In this document: piece after piece, positions 47,321-59,940 of the stretch
Layout of the letters: the number at the start of each line of letters is the position of its first letter
How positions within the stretch are numbered: the first letter of the stretch is position 1
Origin: Pyrrhosoma nymphula
Lineage: Eukaryota > Arthropoda > Insecta > Odonata > Coenagrionidae
Direction: 5' to 3'
Assembly: GCA_963573305.1 (NCBI GenBank)
Contig: OY754336.1
Coordinates: forward strand, 16,838,699-16,902,698
DNA length: 64,000 nt
The notes under the pieces: generated by a model
The model's database searches: none
What the model saw: the letters and a program-made list of their open reading frames with translations, nothing else
What the model was told of the DNA's origin: nothing
Program-made: the position numbers and the translations under genes

Positions 47321-48470
47321 CATTCTCCTCCGCGTCCGAGTGAACCGCTGCACCGTTAGCCCCGCTTCCTTCCTTTCGTGGATCTCCCCTATCGCATTAA
47401 TTCGGTTCCTCTCCTCCCCGCCGCCACCGTGCCTTCTCACGTACGTACGACCACGCGAGCGAAAGCACTTCTCCGCCGAATCTCATTCTTCTCTCCCTCG
47501 AGGAGTGTGTCTTATTCCACTTCCGGAATCTTTTTCCGTAAAGAAAATGCCCCCCACCTCCCACACCTCTAGCCCCGCGGGCTCAGAAGGGGGCGGAGGG
47601 TTTGTCGTTCCGAGGAGATGAAAAAAAAGGAACAAGTGCAACCCTTCCTCTCCTGACGGTTCCCAACCCTCCCCTCTCCCCCTTTTCAACGCTCCCCACC
47701 CCTTCCTCCCGTGTGGCGGCGTGACTCACCCCACCTCCGCACACGCTCCCCTCCCTCCCAGCACCACCGAACCCGCCTTCGTATCCACTCCCCGTTATGT
47801 CTGCTAGGCTTCCCCGCCCGCCCCCTCTCGTTCAGGTGTACAACCTACACCATTCCGCCCTTCACTATCCTCCTCCCGTCCCCCCACGAAAAAAAACTGA
47901 ACCCACCTCACACCCCTGTGGCACCTCCCCGCTATTCCCAAACCTCTCCTTTCCTACCACCCCCTCACACTCGTAAACACGGGGTTCTTATTTATTCCCG
48001 TTTTTTTACCCCATCCCATTTTCCTCCCTCCCCTCTCCTCGCCATGGCAACCCCTCCTCCCCTCCACTCCCCTCCCGCCCACCATACCGGTGTCTTTTAC
48101 CCCCCCTTCCCCAAACCCGCAGCCGCCCCCTCCCACTAAAAAAAATAAAGGGCCGGTTAGGTAGGCGTAACATAACGGTACATCTTTCTCCCTCTCTCCA
48201 TTTCCTTCGCTTCCCTCATACCTCCGTGGGCCGAGGGCCCCCAAAAAATCACCTCACAGACTTGCTTCAAAAACCCCCCTGGGAAACTCCTCGAAGGCGT
48301 CCTAACCACTTTTCCGACGCCGCTTTCCGGGCCCGTCCTCCTGGCCTTTCTTCGTCTCCCATCACTACATCTCTCCTCTCTTCTTCCGCTCTCCACCTTC
48401 CCATCTTTGACGTTCTCCATCTTCTTTCGACCCGCATTCCCCCAGTTCTCTGGCACTATAAATTGTTCTG
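47321..48470. repeat. Long pyrimidine-rich tract
   Basis: C/T-rich on the plus strand for over 1 kb (CCCCTCCC, CACCCC, TTCCTCCC motifs), with a short purine patch at about 47575-47635. Frames up to 142 codons on either strand are compositional. Confidence 0.75.
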
Positions 48471-48739
48471 ATATCCCCGTCTGTCACGCGGGAGAACGGA
48501 CTTCTATAACCCGAATAAAATTGATCGAATACGTTTTCGGAATTTTACAACGCTATACATGATGGAAATAAAACATGTCATACGATTCCAAACTACCTTG
48601 TTTTAGATTCCACACTGGGGGAAAGTTACCCGGATAATATCGCTACAATATCTAAAAACCAGTGTACAGTCTTAGTCCTTTTATTTAGTTATGCTCTCTA
48701 TTCGATGATTAATTATTTCTAATTAATTTTATTATCCTT

Positions 48740-49720
48740 TCGGTCCTTTCTCTTTCTTAATTTTCTGTCCCCGATAAAAAAGTATCGGCCAGTGAATCCT
48801 TCATGCAATCCTCGTCACTAGTTTTCTTAGCCCTCTTCTCTCGTCCTCTCTTGCCTTATTTCCAATCCCACTCATATTGACCTCCTCATTATTCTCCTTT
48901 CGACACTTAATCCTTCAACATCTCTTCTCAAGCTTCTGGAATACATAAAAAAGTCTCTGCCGTCGAACCCATCTCACAATCATCCTGGTGTCCTCTTTAT
49001 TCCTTTTTCCACCCTTCATCCTGCAATCCTCGGTGGCAAACTTTTCCTGGTGTCTCCGCTTGCCACGCAGTGGACCGGGTTTCGATTGCCCGCTTGGAAG
49101 AATTTTTCACCGACCTCTGTGGCGGCGAGGTTAAGTCCAATTTGTTAATCCCGAGATCGCAGGACCTTGTCCTGGCTGGGCATGGATTTTTGTGCACATA
49201 TTCAAAGATTTCATAGTGAGAACGGACTGCCTGGAACTAAATATGCTCCAAGTAGAGATGCCATATTATTATCCTTTCCTTTCTCCCCTTTTCTTAATCT
49301 TCTACCCGCGATAGACCATGTCTCTGCCGGTGTATCCTTATACAATTCCTCCTGTCGTCATTTCCACCTTTTCTGGTCCTCTTCATCTCTTCTTTCTTCT
49401 GTCCTCTCTCCTTTTCTCCTTCGTCTTTCCACGTCGGCGCTCCTCCCCTTCATCTTACGACCCCTCCTCCTCTCCAGCCTCCCTTTTTCTCAATACTCTG
49501 ACCGCTATAAAAAAAAATCTCTGCCGGTGAATCCTTCAACCAATTCGACCTCATCCTCCTCCTTGTGTTCTCTTACCGAAAAAAAAACTATTCGTGTCTG
49601 TGCTTTTACCGATCGCCTCCCTTTTGCTCCGCTCCACAAGGGGCTTCACCTAAAGGAGCGCTCGACTCTTCTTTTTGTTGGTTCCCGTCCATGCTCTTGT
49701 CTCTCTCCATCTCCGTCCTT
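48740..49720. repeat. Diverged tandem repeat in T/C-rich DNA
   Basis: A block resembling GATAAAAAA..TCTCTGCC, GGTGAATCCTTCA.ACAAT, CCTC.TGTCGTC, then CTTCT.TCCTCTCT recurs at about 48773, 48948, 49309 and 49506. It is preceded in the first and third units by CCTTTC...TTCTTAATTTTCT.CCC. Divergence is high, spacing is irregular, and a SINE-like unit sits between units two and three. Confidence 0.55.
49040..49200 (+). mobile_element. Probable tRNA-derived SINE fragment, family 3
   Basis: A tRNA-like segment GGTGTCTCCGCTTGCCACGC, then AGTGGACCGGGTTTCGATTG, which contains a B box with one extra T. It is followed by a GAATTTTTCACCGACCTCTG body and GGCGGCGAGGTTAAG. The A box is missing, so it is 5'-truncated, and no target duplication was found. 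It is not a functional tRNA. Confidence 0.45.
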
Positions 49721-50860
49721 GTCCTCCTCCATTTTCTCTCTCTCTCTTCCTCCCTCCCTCATTGTTCGTCTTCCCTACATCGCTTCATTTCCGTTCTCCG
49801 AGGGCGAGGGTGATTTTGTGTGAGGGTGTTGTAGAGGTCACCATCGTCTTCCACCCCTTGCTTTATCTCTCTCCCCCTCCTCCCCTCATTCTCCTCCCCT
49901 CCCTCTTCCCATTCTGTCCTGTCTGAGTGAACCAGCCCTCAGCGTATATGCTTTTCCTTGGGCGCATCCTTCCTGCTTCCATTCCCGACTATCTCAGACT
50001 CTCTCCTCCTCCTCCTCTCAACCCCCGGGTCCTCTTCTTTGAGATGTGCATATTCTGTTGCCAAGGGGCGCATCGGCGGCATCCTCAAGGAGATGAAGAA
50101 AAAGCCATATGGCTCAGTAAAACCCCTTATGGTGGATTATGTTTCGTGATTTGGCCCTTTGTTTGTTTACCAGGGGAGACATTTGCTGTAGTTTTCGCTC
50201 GAGTGGTTCCATTTCAGCAGGTTAAACTTACGGGATTTCTCCGGTGACCGTGTGAGATGCTCGCCCTGTTGTGCAGAGGACGGCAGGTACGGATACGTCG
50301 CAAGTATGACACAAAGGAATAATAATGTAAATGTATAGTTATTTCTATTAGCCAGTTTATTAAATGATAAAGGTATTCTTTGAATGAAGTTCCGCCGGAT
50401 TCGTAGCGTGCTCTGTTCTTTATATATTTATATTTGAAACCTAAAGATAAGGGCACTGCTTTCTGGACACAGATAACTAGAATGGTGAATGGTTCGTATG
50501 ATATCATTTAGTGAACGTTTGGGTGAAAATTTGGAGAATACAATTGTAGAAATTTCTTTGTATTTTTTGTCAAGGTATTGGCACTATAGCGATTCTAATG
50601 GAATAGCTTTTGCTTAACTTAAGCATTTTAATGTCTCAGTTCAATGGCACGGGTATTATTTGTAATCCGATGAAGATGAAGTTCGATAAGTTTCGTCGCG
50701 GAAAAGAGTTATGTTTAATTACATTTGCTACACTTTTTGAACCTCTTATAATGTATTATTTAACATTTTTGTCGATTTTTTTATTATTGAAAGATTGCAC
50801 ATTCTTTTGAAGTTCTTGCTTTCATTCATCGCGGAATAACAAATTAATGAATCATATGTT
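49721..50860. other. C/T-rich to about 50030, then AT-rich spacer
   Basis: Frames of up to 218 codons run through the C/T-rich part from 49167 and are compositional. No gene recognised. Confidence 0.5.
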
Positions 50861-50867
50861 TGTATAT

Positions 50868-50940
50868 ATGTTTCACAGGTATTCCACCAGGTATTAGGCT
50901 TCATATCTGCCTATTAACTGGTGAAATACCCGTGAAACAT
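50868..50940. repeat. 73-bp hairpin (inverted repeat)
   Basis: The left arm starts ATGTTTCACAGGTATTCCAC and the right arm ends GTGGAATACC-like GGTGAAATACCCGTGAAACAT. 28 of 32 positions pair, around the loop TTCATATCT. It could fold as a stable hairpin RNA or be a tiny inverted-repeat element; no flanking duplication is clear. Confidence 0.75.
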
Positions 50941-51718
50941 TTATGTCAGATAAGATATATATGTGTTTCAGATTCACCGGGAAAATCTTAGGCCATTTAA
51001 CCATATGATTGGTTTACTTTGCTCTTGTATGTGCGTAAAGATTTATATCTCTCTGTTTTCATCTTACATTCCATGCGCAGAGCATTGTACGCTAACTCTA
51101 ACTTCTCAGTGAGGTATTACTTCTTCTCCATGGTGGATACTCTTCGATTCCTTTTGTCATTCCGATCACTTCCGTTCGATATTTCTTCCTGTTTCTTCGT
51201 TTTCCCGTTCCGTTCTTCCACATGTCCCTCCTTTCAAAGTTATTGACATGCGAAGGGATTTGTTTGCCTCAGAACGCCGTTTGTCACGTTCGTTCTTCAT
51301 TTTTTTCCTCCATGCCTTCCCGCCCCAAAAAACACGACGCCCGATGGGAAGAGAGGAATTTCTCACGCCGAGTGCAGTGGCTATGCATCTTTCTCATTCT
51401 AGCCTAAGCAGGATTGCATAACGGTAGGTTCCGTACACAAATTCAAAGTGATGTCCTTTTTTTTTCCTCCGAAAGGTCTTTAGCTTCCTTTCCCTGCCCG
51501 TCCGGCCGATCGCCATGAATGTCCGTTAAAGACGCACGGCTACAAGGAGGAATGTTAATCGAAGGGCCTCCGACGAAGACAAAACTCAAATGCAGTCTTG
51601 GCATGTTTTCGTCATTTTGTCTTTCAGATATTTCATTCTTCGAGGGTTTAGTTTGCTGATACTTGGTAACTTTATATCTCGCCATGTGTTGAATAAAACG
51701 CTTGGGTCAAAAGAAACC
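50941..51718. other. Spacer, no gene seen
   Basis: Mixed composition with short frames only. Confidence 0.5.
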
Positions 51719-52275
51719 TTAAGGTGGTTCGAGTGAGATATATCCCTAGTCATAATGGAGACCATATTCAAATTTTATTATTTTATTTCAGCGTCTGTAA
51801 GAAGTATGAAATAAATATTGTAGTATTAATGGCACAAAGATATAGTTATATATGACCAATATTCTTAGTAATTAAATAAATATAACCTTATAAGTCACTA
51901 AATTGACTCATTTTTTCCCGCCGAATGGCTGAAAACCCTTCAAGGAAGCAGGTTTTTTGCGATTCTGTAAAAATTACAGTGGTGAGTAATTGATTAATTT
52001 TTATAAATAGTTGGGAAAACATGCAAACTATACACCGTTAGTTTCTTCCTAATTGTCCTTTAAGTTCCTATTGCCTTCAATATTCTCCCTCTGGAGTGCT
52101 CAGCCATAATCTACCCCATGTAAACCAAATTGCATTTCCAGGCAAATTGCTCGAAACGTAGTTCGGCAAGGGGTTGATAGTTGGATAGCATTGGAAAGAT
52201 GGGAGTTTTTCCTTTGAAATGAGGCCAAATTTATCAAATTCTAGGTGAAGTGATTTTTTGCTCTAACTTCCTTAA
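51719..52275 (-). mobile_element. TTAA-flanked MITE, copy 4 (557 bp)
   Basis: Reverse orientation. The left edge is TTAAGGTGGTTCGAGTGAGA and the right edge ends CTAACTTCCTTAA, with TTAA at both sides. The internal blocks match the other copies, but GCCGTACGG has become GCCGAATGG and one segment near 52050 has diverged. Non-coding. Confidence 0.9.
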
Positions 52276-53925
52276 TTTATGAATGACGTTGTGAGATCAT
52301 CATGCTTTTAAAGAAAAATGCGCTACTTAGTTTTAAAATATTTAGTCATACTATTCTTAAGTCTTGAAAAACGAATGTTGAGAACATACTCCTGATTTAC
52401 TTTTCAGATTAAATTTTACTGTGTCAATTAATTAACCTTTGTTTGTCCGAAACGAAAAGTATGCTTCATAGTCCTGAAATGTATGAGTTCAAAGAAAGAA
52501 GAACAGCCAAAGAGAGAAATTGATTTAAAAACATGACTTACTTGATGGTCCATGGATTTCACCGGTCCATAATCCATGGATTTCACCGCTAGTTTTGTTA
52601 ATTTGCACTCTTCATAGTGAATTTATTAGTTTATTATATAAACCTACCGTTAGGTGTCCGCATAACGTATGAAAATTAGCAATTCAACTTCATCTTCTTT
52701 GAATTTCTTGGAAAAGTTCTTTGAGTTGCAAATTTTTGGAATCGCACTGGTTGAAATGGGTACTTGATGAAATTCTATTATACACCATTAACTTTCCCTT
52801 GAGGAACTTTTTAAATTTCTTCCAAACAAAAAGAAAATACACGTTTTTCTTTCTCCCCCATACAGTTTTCTTTACCCATTCCTAAAAGGTCCTTAAGATT
52901 ACATGCAGATCTCGCAAATGTAAGACAAATACTTTGCGAGATACATTAACTTTCTCTGTTCACTAGGGAAGGTTATTTTCCGGAAATTATTACAAGTGAT
53001 CTGCCTCCCCATCAGAGCTAAAATTAATGGCTGTATCACTATTTAAATAAAAGTACTCATATTATAATTTATTGGAATACTTGTGTCAGATAAATGATGA
53101 TGCACAGGTAATTGATGGAATGTGACATATTGTTTTATGTGGTACCAGCAAGACTGTTTTAATCCATCCGTTATGAAGACCTACTGTGCCTACTGAAAGC
53201 ATTTTCCCACGGAATTCCCGAGGTTCTCTTTAATTTTCTGAAATAGTTTCATATAAGTTTACCTTTTATTAATCCATATCGTCTGTCTATTGAGTTCCTG
53301 AAAATGCCTCATACAAGAGTGAACTGACAGCGTCACAGCTTACCACATTACTTAATGTACTGTCACCTTGAGTTGAAATAAGTCTTGTCATTGTTATCTT
53401 GGCTCCAGAGTCCTAATACCCTTTTCCCATGGAGCCATTAAAATTTGAAGGAATGGACATCGACTTCCTCTTTAAAGAAAAAGTTTGAATTTTCACTTTC
53501 TATTTTGTTCATGTGGTGTTGTAACTTCTTGATCATTCACAGCATGTAAGCACAAAGGAGCACGGTATTGGTAGTTGGAAGGTACGGAGCATTGCATCGG
53601 GAAAATATTTCCCTCCTGGAGGTAACACCAGGGAGTTACCTTCATTCCTTCTAATATCTCTTAGCCTTAGAGAATTCATCTCAATCATGATTTCATACTC
53701 TTAAATCATCGAGAAGATGGGATTTGGTAAAAATCTTTCGCTTCGCTCCCAACTTACTTCGAAAATGGATTCAAGGATGACTGTGTAAATGGCGCTTGCA
53801 TTAATTAATCTCCTTCTTCCTCTTCGAGAGACGTGCTATTAATACCTCCTCACCGCACGCACGACGAAACGTTTTTATCATTAATTAAAAGCTCGCTTGA
53901 AAAAAATAGAGCTCTCTGCCAGTCT
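52276..53925. other. AT-rich spacer, no gene seen
   Basis: No frames or repeats of note. A short direct repeat, CCATGGATTTCACCG, occurs at about 52551 and 52574. Confidence 0.55.
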
Positions 53926-54115
53926 CTGATCAGGTTTTCGCCTGCTTTACCCCCCCATCGCCTCTCACCTCCACTTCCTTCTACGCCGGCGTCTTGTTGC
54001 GTCACAGCACCCCCCCGTTTGGGCGCGTATCTCTCCCCGCGTCTCCCTCGACCATTCCCTCATCCTCTCTTTCCCTCCGCTAGCCCATCCTCCTACATCT
54101 TCCCCCATATCATTC
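53926..54115. repeat. Pyrimidine-rich tract
   Basis: C/T-rich on the plus strand; the 110-codon frame is compositional. Confidence 0.6.
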
Positions 54116-54184
54116 TGCTCAATCCCGGTTTGGTTGATTATTTTGGGGAGGTGACCGAAAACTGAGGTAATCTGCGCCATAAAT

Positions 54185-54450
54185 GATAGGTGGGTAAGAC
54201 AGTAAAAGGGAAGGCTTGTTTGGGAAGTAAGAAAGGGTGGAGAGAAACCCGGCGTAGGCTTTATCTAACTCTGAACAAAAGGTGCCAAGGCGACCACGGT
54301 TTAAAGTCACATCCAACTGTAGGAGTACCGCCCTTGAATTTCTTTCCAAGTGGCACTCGAGTGAGGATCGAGATCGAAGCAAATAAATTTCATCTCCACC
54401 ACTACCGTGAATAATACTCTGGACTCTAGGAATGGAATGCATCGCCTGGG
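54185..54450 (-). mobile_element. SINE, family 1, minus-strand copy D
   Basis: On the minus strand it carries TCACTCGAGTGCCACTTGG, GTTGGATGTGACTTTAAACC (the GGATGGGACGTTAAAC landmark), GTGGTCGCCTTGGCACCTTT, TGTTCAGAGTTAGATAAAGC and GCCGGGTTTCTCTCCACCCT. It matches the copy at 5425-5710 block by block through the tail. The tRNA-like head at the high-coordinate end is too decayed to place. Confidence 0.7.
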
Positions 54451-55455
54451 TTGCAACGTAATGCAATGTTGCGTGGTTCTTCGAGTCCTATACAATTAAA
54501 AATTTTATCGCAAAGATCGAATGAAATTTGAACTTTGCTCAGTCCTACTCCATTCTCCTCGCACTAGACAGTTTCTAAGGGTTTATCTTCCAATTAATTG
54601 CAATCACTTCCAGTGAGTCACGGCAAAGAATGCCTATCAAACGATTTTCTCAAGACGAATGCCATCCTTTGCTCCACAGCTCTACTACCGTCCCATCCTG
54701 AAAATCTAGCCACTAAACCCTCTGGGACATTTCGCATCCCTTTTGTTTGCCTTGCTCATTTTCACTTCACCTGTTTGCTTGTTGTTTGTTGGTTTGCCTG
54801 GATGGAATCTTGTAATCGAAATCCTACCCACATCCCAATGTTCAATCTAGGTGAAATTTGACAAACTTACTTTCTCTAAATGACAATGCATGAATTACTC
54901 ATTAAATTCAATAATTACCAAGTTAATCTACTTAAATTAAATGGTTTACATTTTATATGGAAATAAGTCTTTTGTCAATATATGGCGCTAGTAGAAGGAA
55001 ACATTTATAGTGTTAAGAAATGATAATAACTTAAAGAATCAAAGAACCGTTGCGCATATTAATATAAAGATTAAAAAGTATAAAATAATAATATGTGAAA
55101 AAATACTTTTTAAAAAAACCACGCGAATATTCAAGTGTAGCTACCTAAAAGTAGAAAATAATTTTTTCGTCACCCGAAAAATAAAATCGTGGGTGCATTT
55201 TCATAATCAACATCCAAATCAATGTCATTTATATTATCAATATCTATTCCACAAATTCCCACCTTTTATAAGGAGAGTGATGAAAAAATTACATTTTACT
55301 TTTTGGTACTCTTGAATATGTGCGTGGTTTTTTAAAAAAGGATTTTTTTCCGTTGTCGATCAAGCCGCCCGCACCTCCCGGCCCCTCCCCCAACGTCTTA
55401 CCACTGACCACATATGGGAGAAGACCTCTCTTTCAATTAGAAAGGGGTTGGCTCC
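54451..55455. other. AT-rich spacer, no gene seen
   Basis: Only incidental frames; 55010-55315 is a Lys/Ile/Phe-rich frame typical of AT-rich DNA. Confidence 0.55.
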
Positions 55456-56011
55456 TTAAGGTAGTTTGAACGAAAAATCACTTCACCTAGAATTTGATGA
55501 ATTTGGCCTCATTTTAAAGAAAAAGTTTAATTTTTCCAATGATATCAAAATTTCCCTTGCCGAACTACTTTTCGAGCAATTTGCCTGAAAATACAAGCTG
55601 TTTTACATGGGATAGCTTATGGCTGTGCGCACCAGAGGGAGAATATTAAACAAATTAGGAACTTCTAGCACCTAGACTTCGTCAAAAAACTAACGGTGTG
55701 TAGATAGCATGTTTTCTCAACTATTTATAAAAAATAATATATTACTCACCACAGTAATCTTTACAGAATCGCAAGAAAACTGCTGTTTTGAAGGGCTTTC
55801 AGCCGTACGGCGGGAAAAAATGAGTCAAGTTAGAGACTTATGCAGCTTTATTTATTTAAATACGGAGAATTTTGGTCATATATAATTATATTTTTGCGCC
55901 ATTAATATTAAAATATTTATTTCTTACTTCTTACAGATACTGAAATAAAAAATAAAATTTGAATGTGGTCTCCATTATGACTAGTGATCTATCTCGCTCA
56001 GACCACCTTAA
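55456..56011 (+). mobile_element. TTAA-flanked MITE, copy 5 (556 bp)
   Basis: The left edge is TTAAGGTAGTTTGAACGA and the right edge TCGCTCAGACCACCTTAA, with TTAA at both sides; the outer bases make CCTTAAGG at each boundary. It contains GCCGTACGGCGGG, TTGCGCCATTAATATTA and TCCATTATGACTAG in the family order. Non-coding. Confidence 0.95.
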
Positions 56012-57906
56012 GGCGCGTTTTCGCCACTTCCTCCGCCGAAAGATAATCGGGCACACTCGAAAATTTCCCCTACTCCTGCATTCCGATTTCCGAGTCGAGA
56101 AGAAATACGCTCCGCCCACCATTGAACGCTCTTCCGCCGAAAACAAAACCTTAATTCCCCCTTACCAGCACTCCGTCACTCCCAAAATACACACCCCCGT
56201 CTCCATCTGCTTCCCTGGTTTCCTCTCTCTCTCTCTCCCTCTCCAAATGAAAAAAAGGCGGACAAACGAAAAAAAAAAGACTGCTATCTCTTGAATGGCG
56301 ATTGTCTTAGCGGACGCAACTCCACTTCCTCCCGCGGGGGAGCAGGGAAATCTGTTCTCTGGGCGCTGAGGTGGAGTGTGTTGGGACGGGTTGAGAGAGA
56401 CGCGGGGTCCAGGGACGTTCTTTAGGAGTCGCTCACTTGCCTAATAACTTCCCTCCGTTGCGTTGCGGGGAGGGAGAGAGAGAGAGAGTTAGGCGAATTT
56501 CGAGTTCGGAGGCAATTTCGAAATTTCCGTTTTATTTCATCGTTTACGCCCCCTCCCCTTCAGCTGACGCGGTGGCGAGAGGGAAATATTGCCGCCACGC
56601 CCATTTGCGAATTAAGCGGCGGTATATGCCTCCGCGAGATTATTTTTATAAAGCGGAGTGAAAATCGCGCCCCGTCGTCCAGCCGCGGGCCATTTCTCTC
56701 TCCAAAGTGGTTCTCTTAAAAAAGGAAAAGATTAGAATCTACGCTCGACAGAAATGCGTTCCGGTCGATTTAGATTGACGAGGTTTGATTATCGGATGCG
56801 TCGAGCGAGTGAAATTGATTCAAATCAGAGTGTTTTTTTTTTCGTCGATATCTTCAGATGGATAAGGTGATGGAGGCATTTTGATGAAATTTTATTTTTA
56901 ATCAACGAGTTATTCTGAAGGGGAAATTTATGGTCCTGCTTTGAGCGTTGAGAGTTTCATGGTATTAATTTTAGTTATAAACGTTCATTTTTATGAGAAA
57001 ATTCGTCATATTTTCACTAGTTAATAGCTGTACCTCTTTGGGCCGTAAATAATAATGTACTCACGAAATGTTTTGCCTTGGAATAACTTTTACGTTAATC
57101 TACAATATTATGAGCAATTTATTTATCCGTATCATTATGATAGGTGATCATTTCTGAATATTTGTTCATATTTGCTCCTGCCGTTTTGTTTCTATCGTAT
57201 TTTTTTTACCTATATCGTGCCCTACATTAAAGGTGTTACCTCAATAGAGTACTGTGGGCGATGTGCGTGAATCGTGTTGGGGCATTTCGACGGGGATGCG
57301 TTCTGCGCTCCAGCGCAAATTCTATTCGCGTTCGCTTCGAACGGTTAAGTTGGTTCCACCGTAAAAGGACATGTATGTCATTTCATTCATGTTCTGGATA
57401 CTTACCGAAAAATAGGTCCTCTATCTGATATGAGCAACAAACTTTTGCCATTCCACGCTATTTTTCTCGCAAATTGAACATGAAATTACATGGTGTTAAA
57501 TGGGAGATTGGGAGAAACACAGGAAAATCTGCTGTTTTTCTATCTAACATAAAAGCCATTTACACGGAAAACTGTTTATAAGCAGCGAAAACACCCGGGA
57601 AATTGGCTAAAAATAAAATAGATGCATATTACCTCCTTATGTTATGAGTTATTAGCTAATTACTGCGATAATTGAAGTCAAAATGTAGTCAATCCACAGA
57701 AATGGCGCTGCAGTCGGCGTCTTTGTCTATTACAAATTGTTTATTAAAAATATATTTGTGGAATAATCTGCAAATTCCGTACCTTAATTTTGGTTTCCAG
57801 TACCTTAGGCAAGTCGTCAGTGAAAGTAGCATGTTTAAACTAAATAAACAAAGAGTTAGAATATGTTAGTGTTTGTTTTGACTCGAACAGTTGCTTTAAA
57901 ACGTCC
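56012..57906. other. CpG-rich patch (56300-56700), then AT-rich spacer
   Basis: 56300-56700 is GC-rich with many CpG and includes (CT)n at 56224-56237 and (GA)n at 56473-56488. The motif TATATG...TTTTTATAAAG near 56645 is TATA-like but no gene follows. From 56840 on the DNA is AT-rich without recognisable content. Confidence 0.45.
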
Positions 57907-58465
57907 ATAAGGTAGTTTGAGCGACAAATCAATTTATCTATAATTTGATGAATTTAACGTCATTTTAGAGAAAAAACTCCCATCTTTCCTATGATATCAA
58001 ACTATTAACCCCTTGCCGAATTACTTTTCGAGCAGTTTTCGTGAAAACATAAGATGATTCGCATGGAATTTATTACTGCTGTACGCTCCAGAGGGAGAAA
58101 ATTAAAAAAATAGGTACTTCCAACACCTAGATGTCGTCAAAAAATTATCGGAGCATATTTTTTATGTTTTCTCAAATATTTTTTAAAAAATAATCAATTT
58201 CTCACCGTAGTATATACAGAATCGCAAAAATCTTCCATTGAGAAGGCGATTTCCCCTTACAGCGTGAAAAAATGAGTCAACTTAGAGATTTACGTGGTTA
58301 TATTTATTTAATTACTGAGAATTTTCGTCATGTATAACTATATTTTTGCACCATTAATATTGCAATATTTAATTCATACTTCTTACAGACACTTAAATTA
58401 AAATATAAGAAATCGAATATGGTCTCCATTATGACTAGGGAACTGTCTCGCTCAAACTACGTTAA
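57907..58465 (+). mobile_element. TTAA-flanked MITE, copy 6 (559 bp)
   Basis: The left edge is ATAAGGTAGTTTGAGCGA (first base of TTAA changed) and the right edge TCGCTCAAACTACGTTAA. Internal blocks are in family order, but the GCCGTACGGC palindrome is degraded. Non-coding. It lies 1.9 kb from copy 5 in the same orientation. Confidence 0.9.
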
Positions 58466-59940
58466 GAGAGCGCAGCGCGCCGCCGGTAGAGCTGACGCCG
58501 TCTTGTGATTGAGAATTTTCCATTCTCCGGTCCATTATCTTATACCCTTGGACAGAGTAGTGCGCGGGAAAGAACGAGGAGAAGGTTTTTCGCGGTTTCG
58601 GGGAATGGTGGCCGCCAGTGGAATCAATCTTTCACGCTTTGATTCTCCCCACACTGGCTGGCTCTCACACGTGCGCCCAGTCAACGCTCGCCGCGTCGCG
58701 GTCGGAGTTCGTTTCATCACGACCTTTCCCGAGGATTCACTTAGCGCGAAGTCAAGAGGAGAGTGAATTAAAATGTAAATTTGCGGCTGGTGAGGGACAG
58801 ATACGGCTTGTCAGCACCCTTCACTCTAGACTGTTGAAGGGAGAAGCTTTGCTGGGGCAAACACAGTGGTGTGAATTATTTGTACTGTGAGTGCATTTTA
58901 GGCCCAGTAGCGTATGGAAGATGGCCTACGTCTCAAGTTTTCACTACAGAAATACAGTAATAATATAACACCCATATAGTGTAAATGGTTTCTATAAATA
59001 GTTACACGCACCTAGGACAGCACGGATTAGATACCACTCTGCAATAGATCTTTTATGTGGAAGTGATTACATTACCTAAGTTTGCCGATGCTTCTTTCAT
59101 TTTTCGGGTGATAAGTTAAAACATTCGAGATCAAAGTACTATGCGTCGTTATTTGTGGGACTTTGTTCTTTCTGTAATTAATTATCCGGTCGTTGAAAAC
59201 CGAGGAATTAAAAAATCCTCGGAAAAACTCTTAAAAAGTTCTTAAAACTTCAGGCAACTCACATGGAAAAAAGTAAGCCCACTCCTAGGGAATTCTAAAG
59301 AAAGGACCTTCAAATGCCACTGTTGAAAGCTTCGTCTGATCATATCAATCTGCCGTGTCTCATCTCGTAATTGGAAGCTCATATCTCGAGAAATAGTGGT
59401 ATGGTATTGTCTCGAGGTATGAAATTAATAAGATCAGTCAGAAAATGTCGTGAAAAATGACTGGGAAGTAAAAAAGGCTTGGGGTGGAAGAAATGTTGAG
59501 AAAAATCATTCAAGAAATCAGGATCACGTCAGCAAATTTTACATGTCATTTTCAGTCTTCTGCGACAGCTTTTTTTCCGTTTCAACCGTTGAGTTGGTTG
59601 GCAGCAGACCTCCATCAATCTCTCTTCTCAGTTTTCCGTTTCAGGTCGTAATATGTTCTGCATTGCATACCTTTCATGATTTGGTTCGTGTAATCTAGTC
59701 GGGGGTCTTCCTCTGCAATTTGTACCCTAAATTTTTCCTTCAGTTATTCTTTTTACTTGAGTATCGTGCCGTAGTAAATTTCCAATAAGTTTAGCTCTTC
59801 TTTCTTTAACGATTCAGCAACAACAGAAAGGCAAAAATATGGAGGAGATACTGAACGATGTAGAGGGGTGACTTCTGAATTTAAAACGGGTCTCATTTCC
59901 CGTTTTTATCGCGTTTTGTATAAACTAAACCCTTTCCTCC
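58466..59940. other. CpG-containing patch, then AT-rich spacer
   Basis: 58470-58770 is GC-rich with overlapping incidental frames on both strands; the rest is AT-rich. No gene recognised. Confidence 0.5.

Noticed and set aside
49167..49823. 218-codon Ser/Leu/Pro-rich frame
   Set aside because: Pyrimidine-rich DNA rarely makes stop codons; the protein is low-complexity and overlaps a SINE and tandem repeats.
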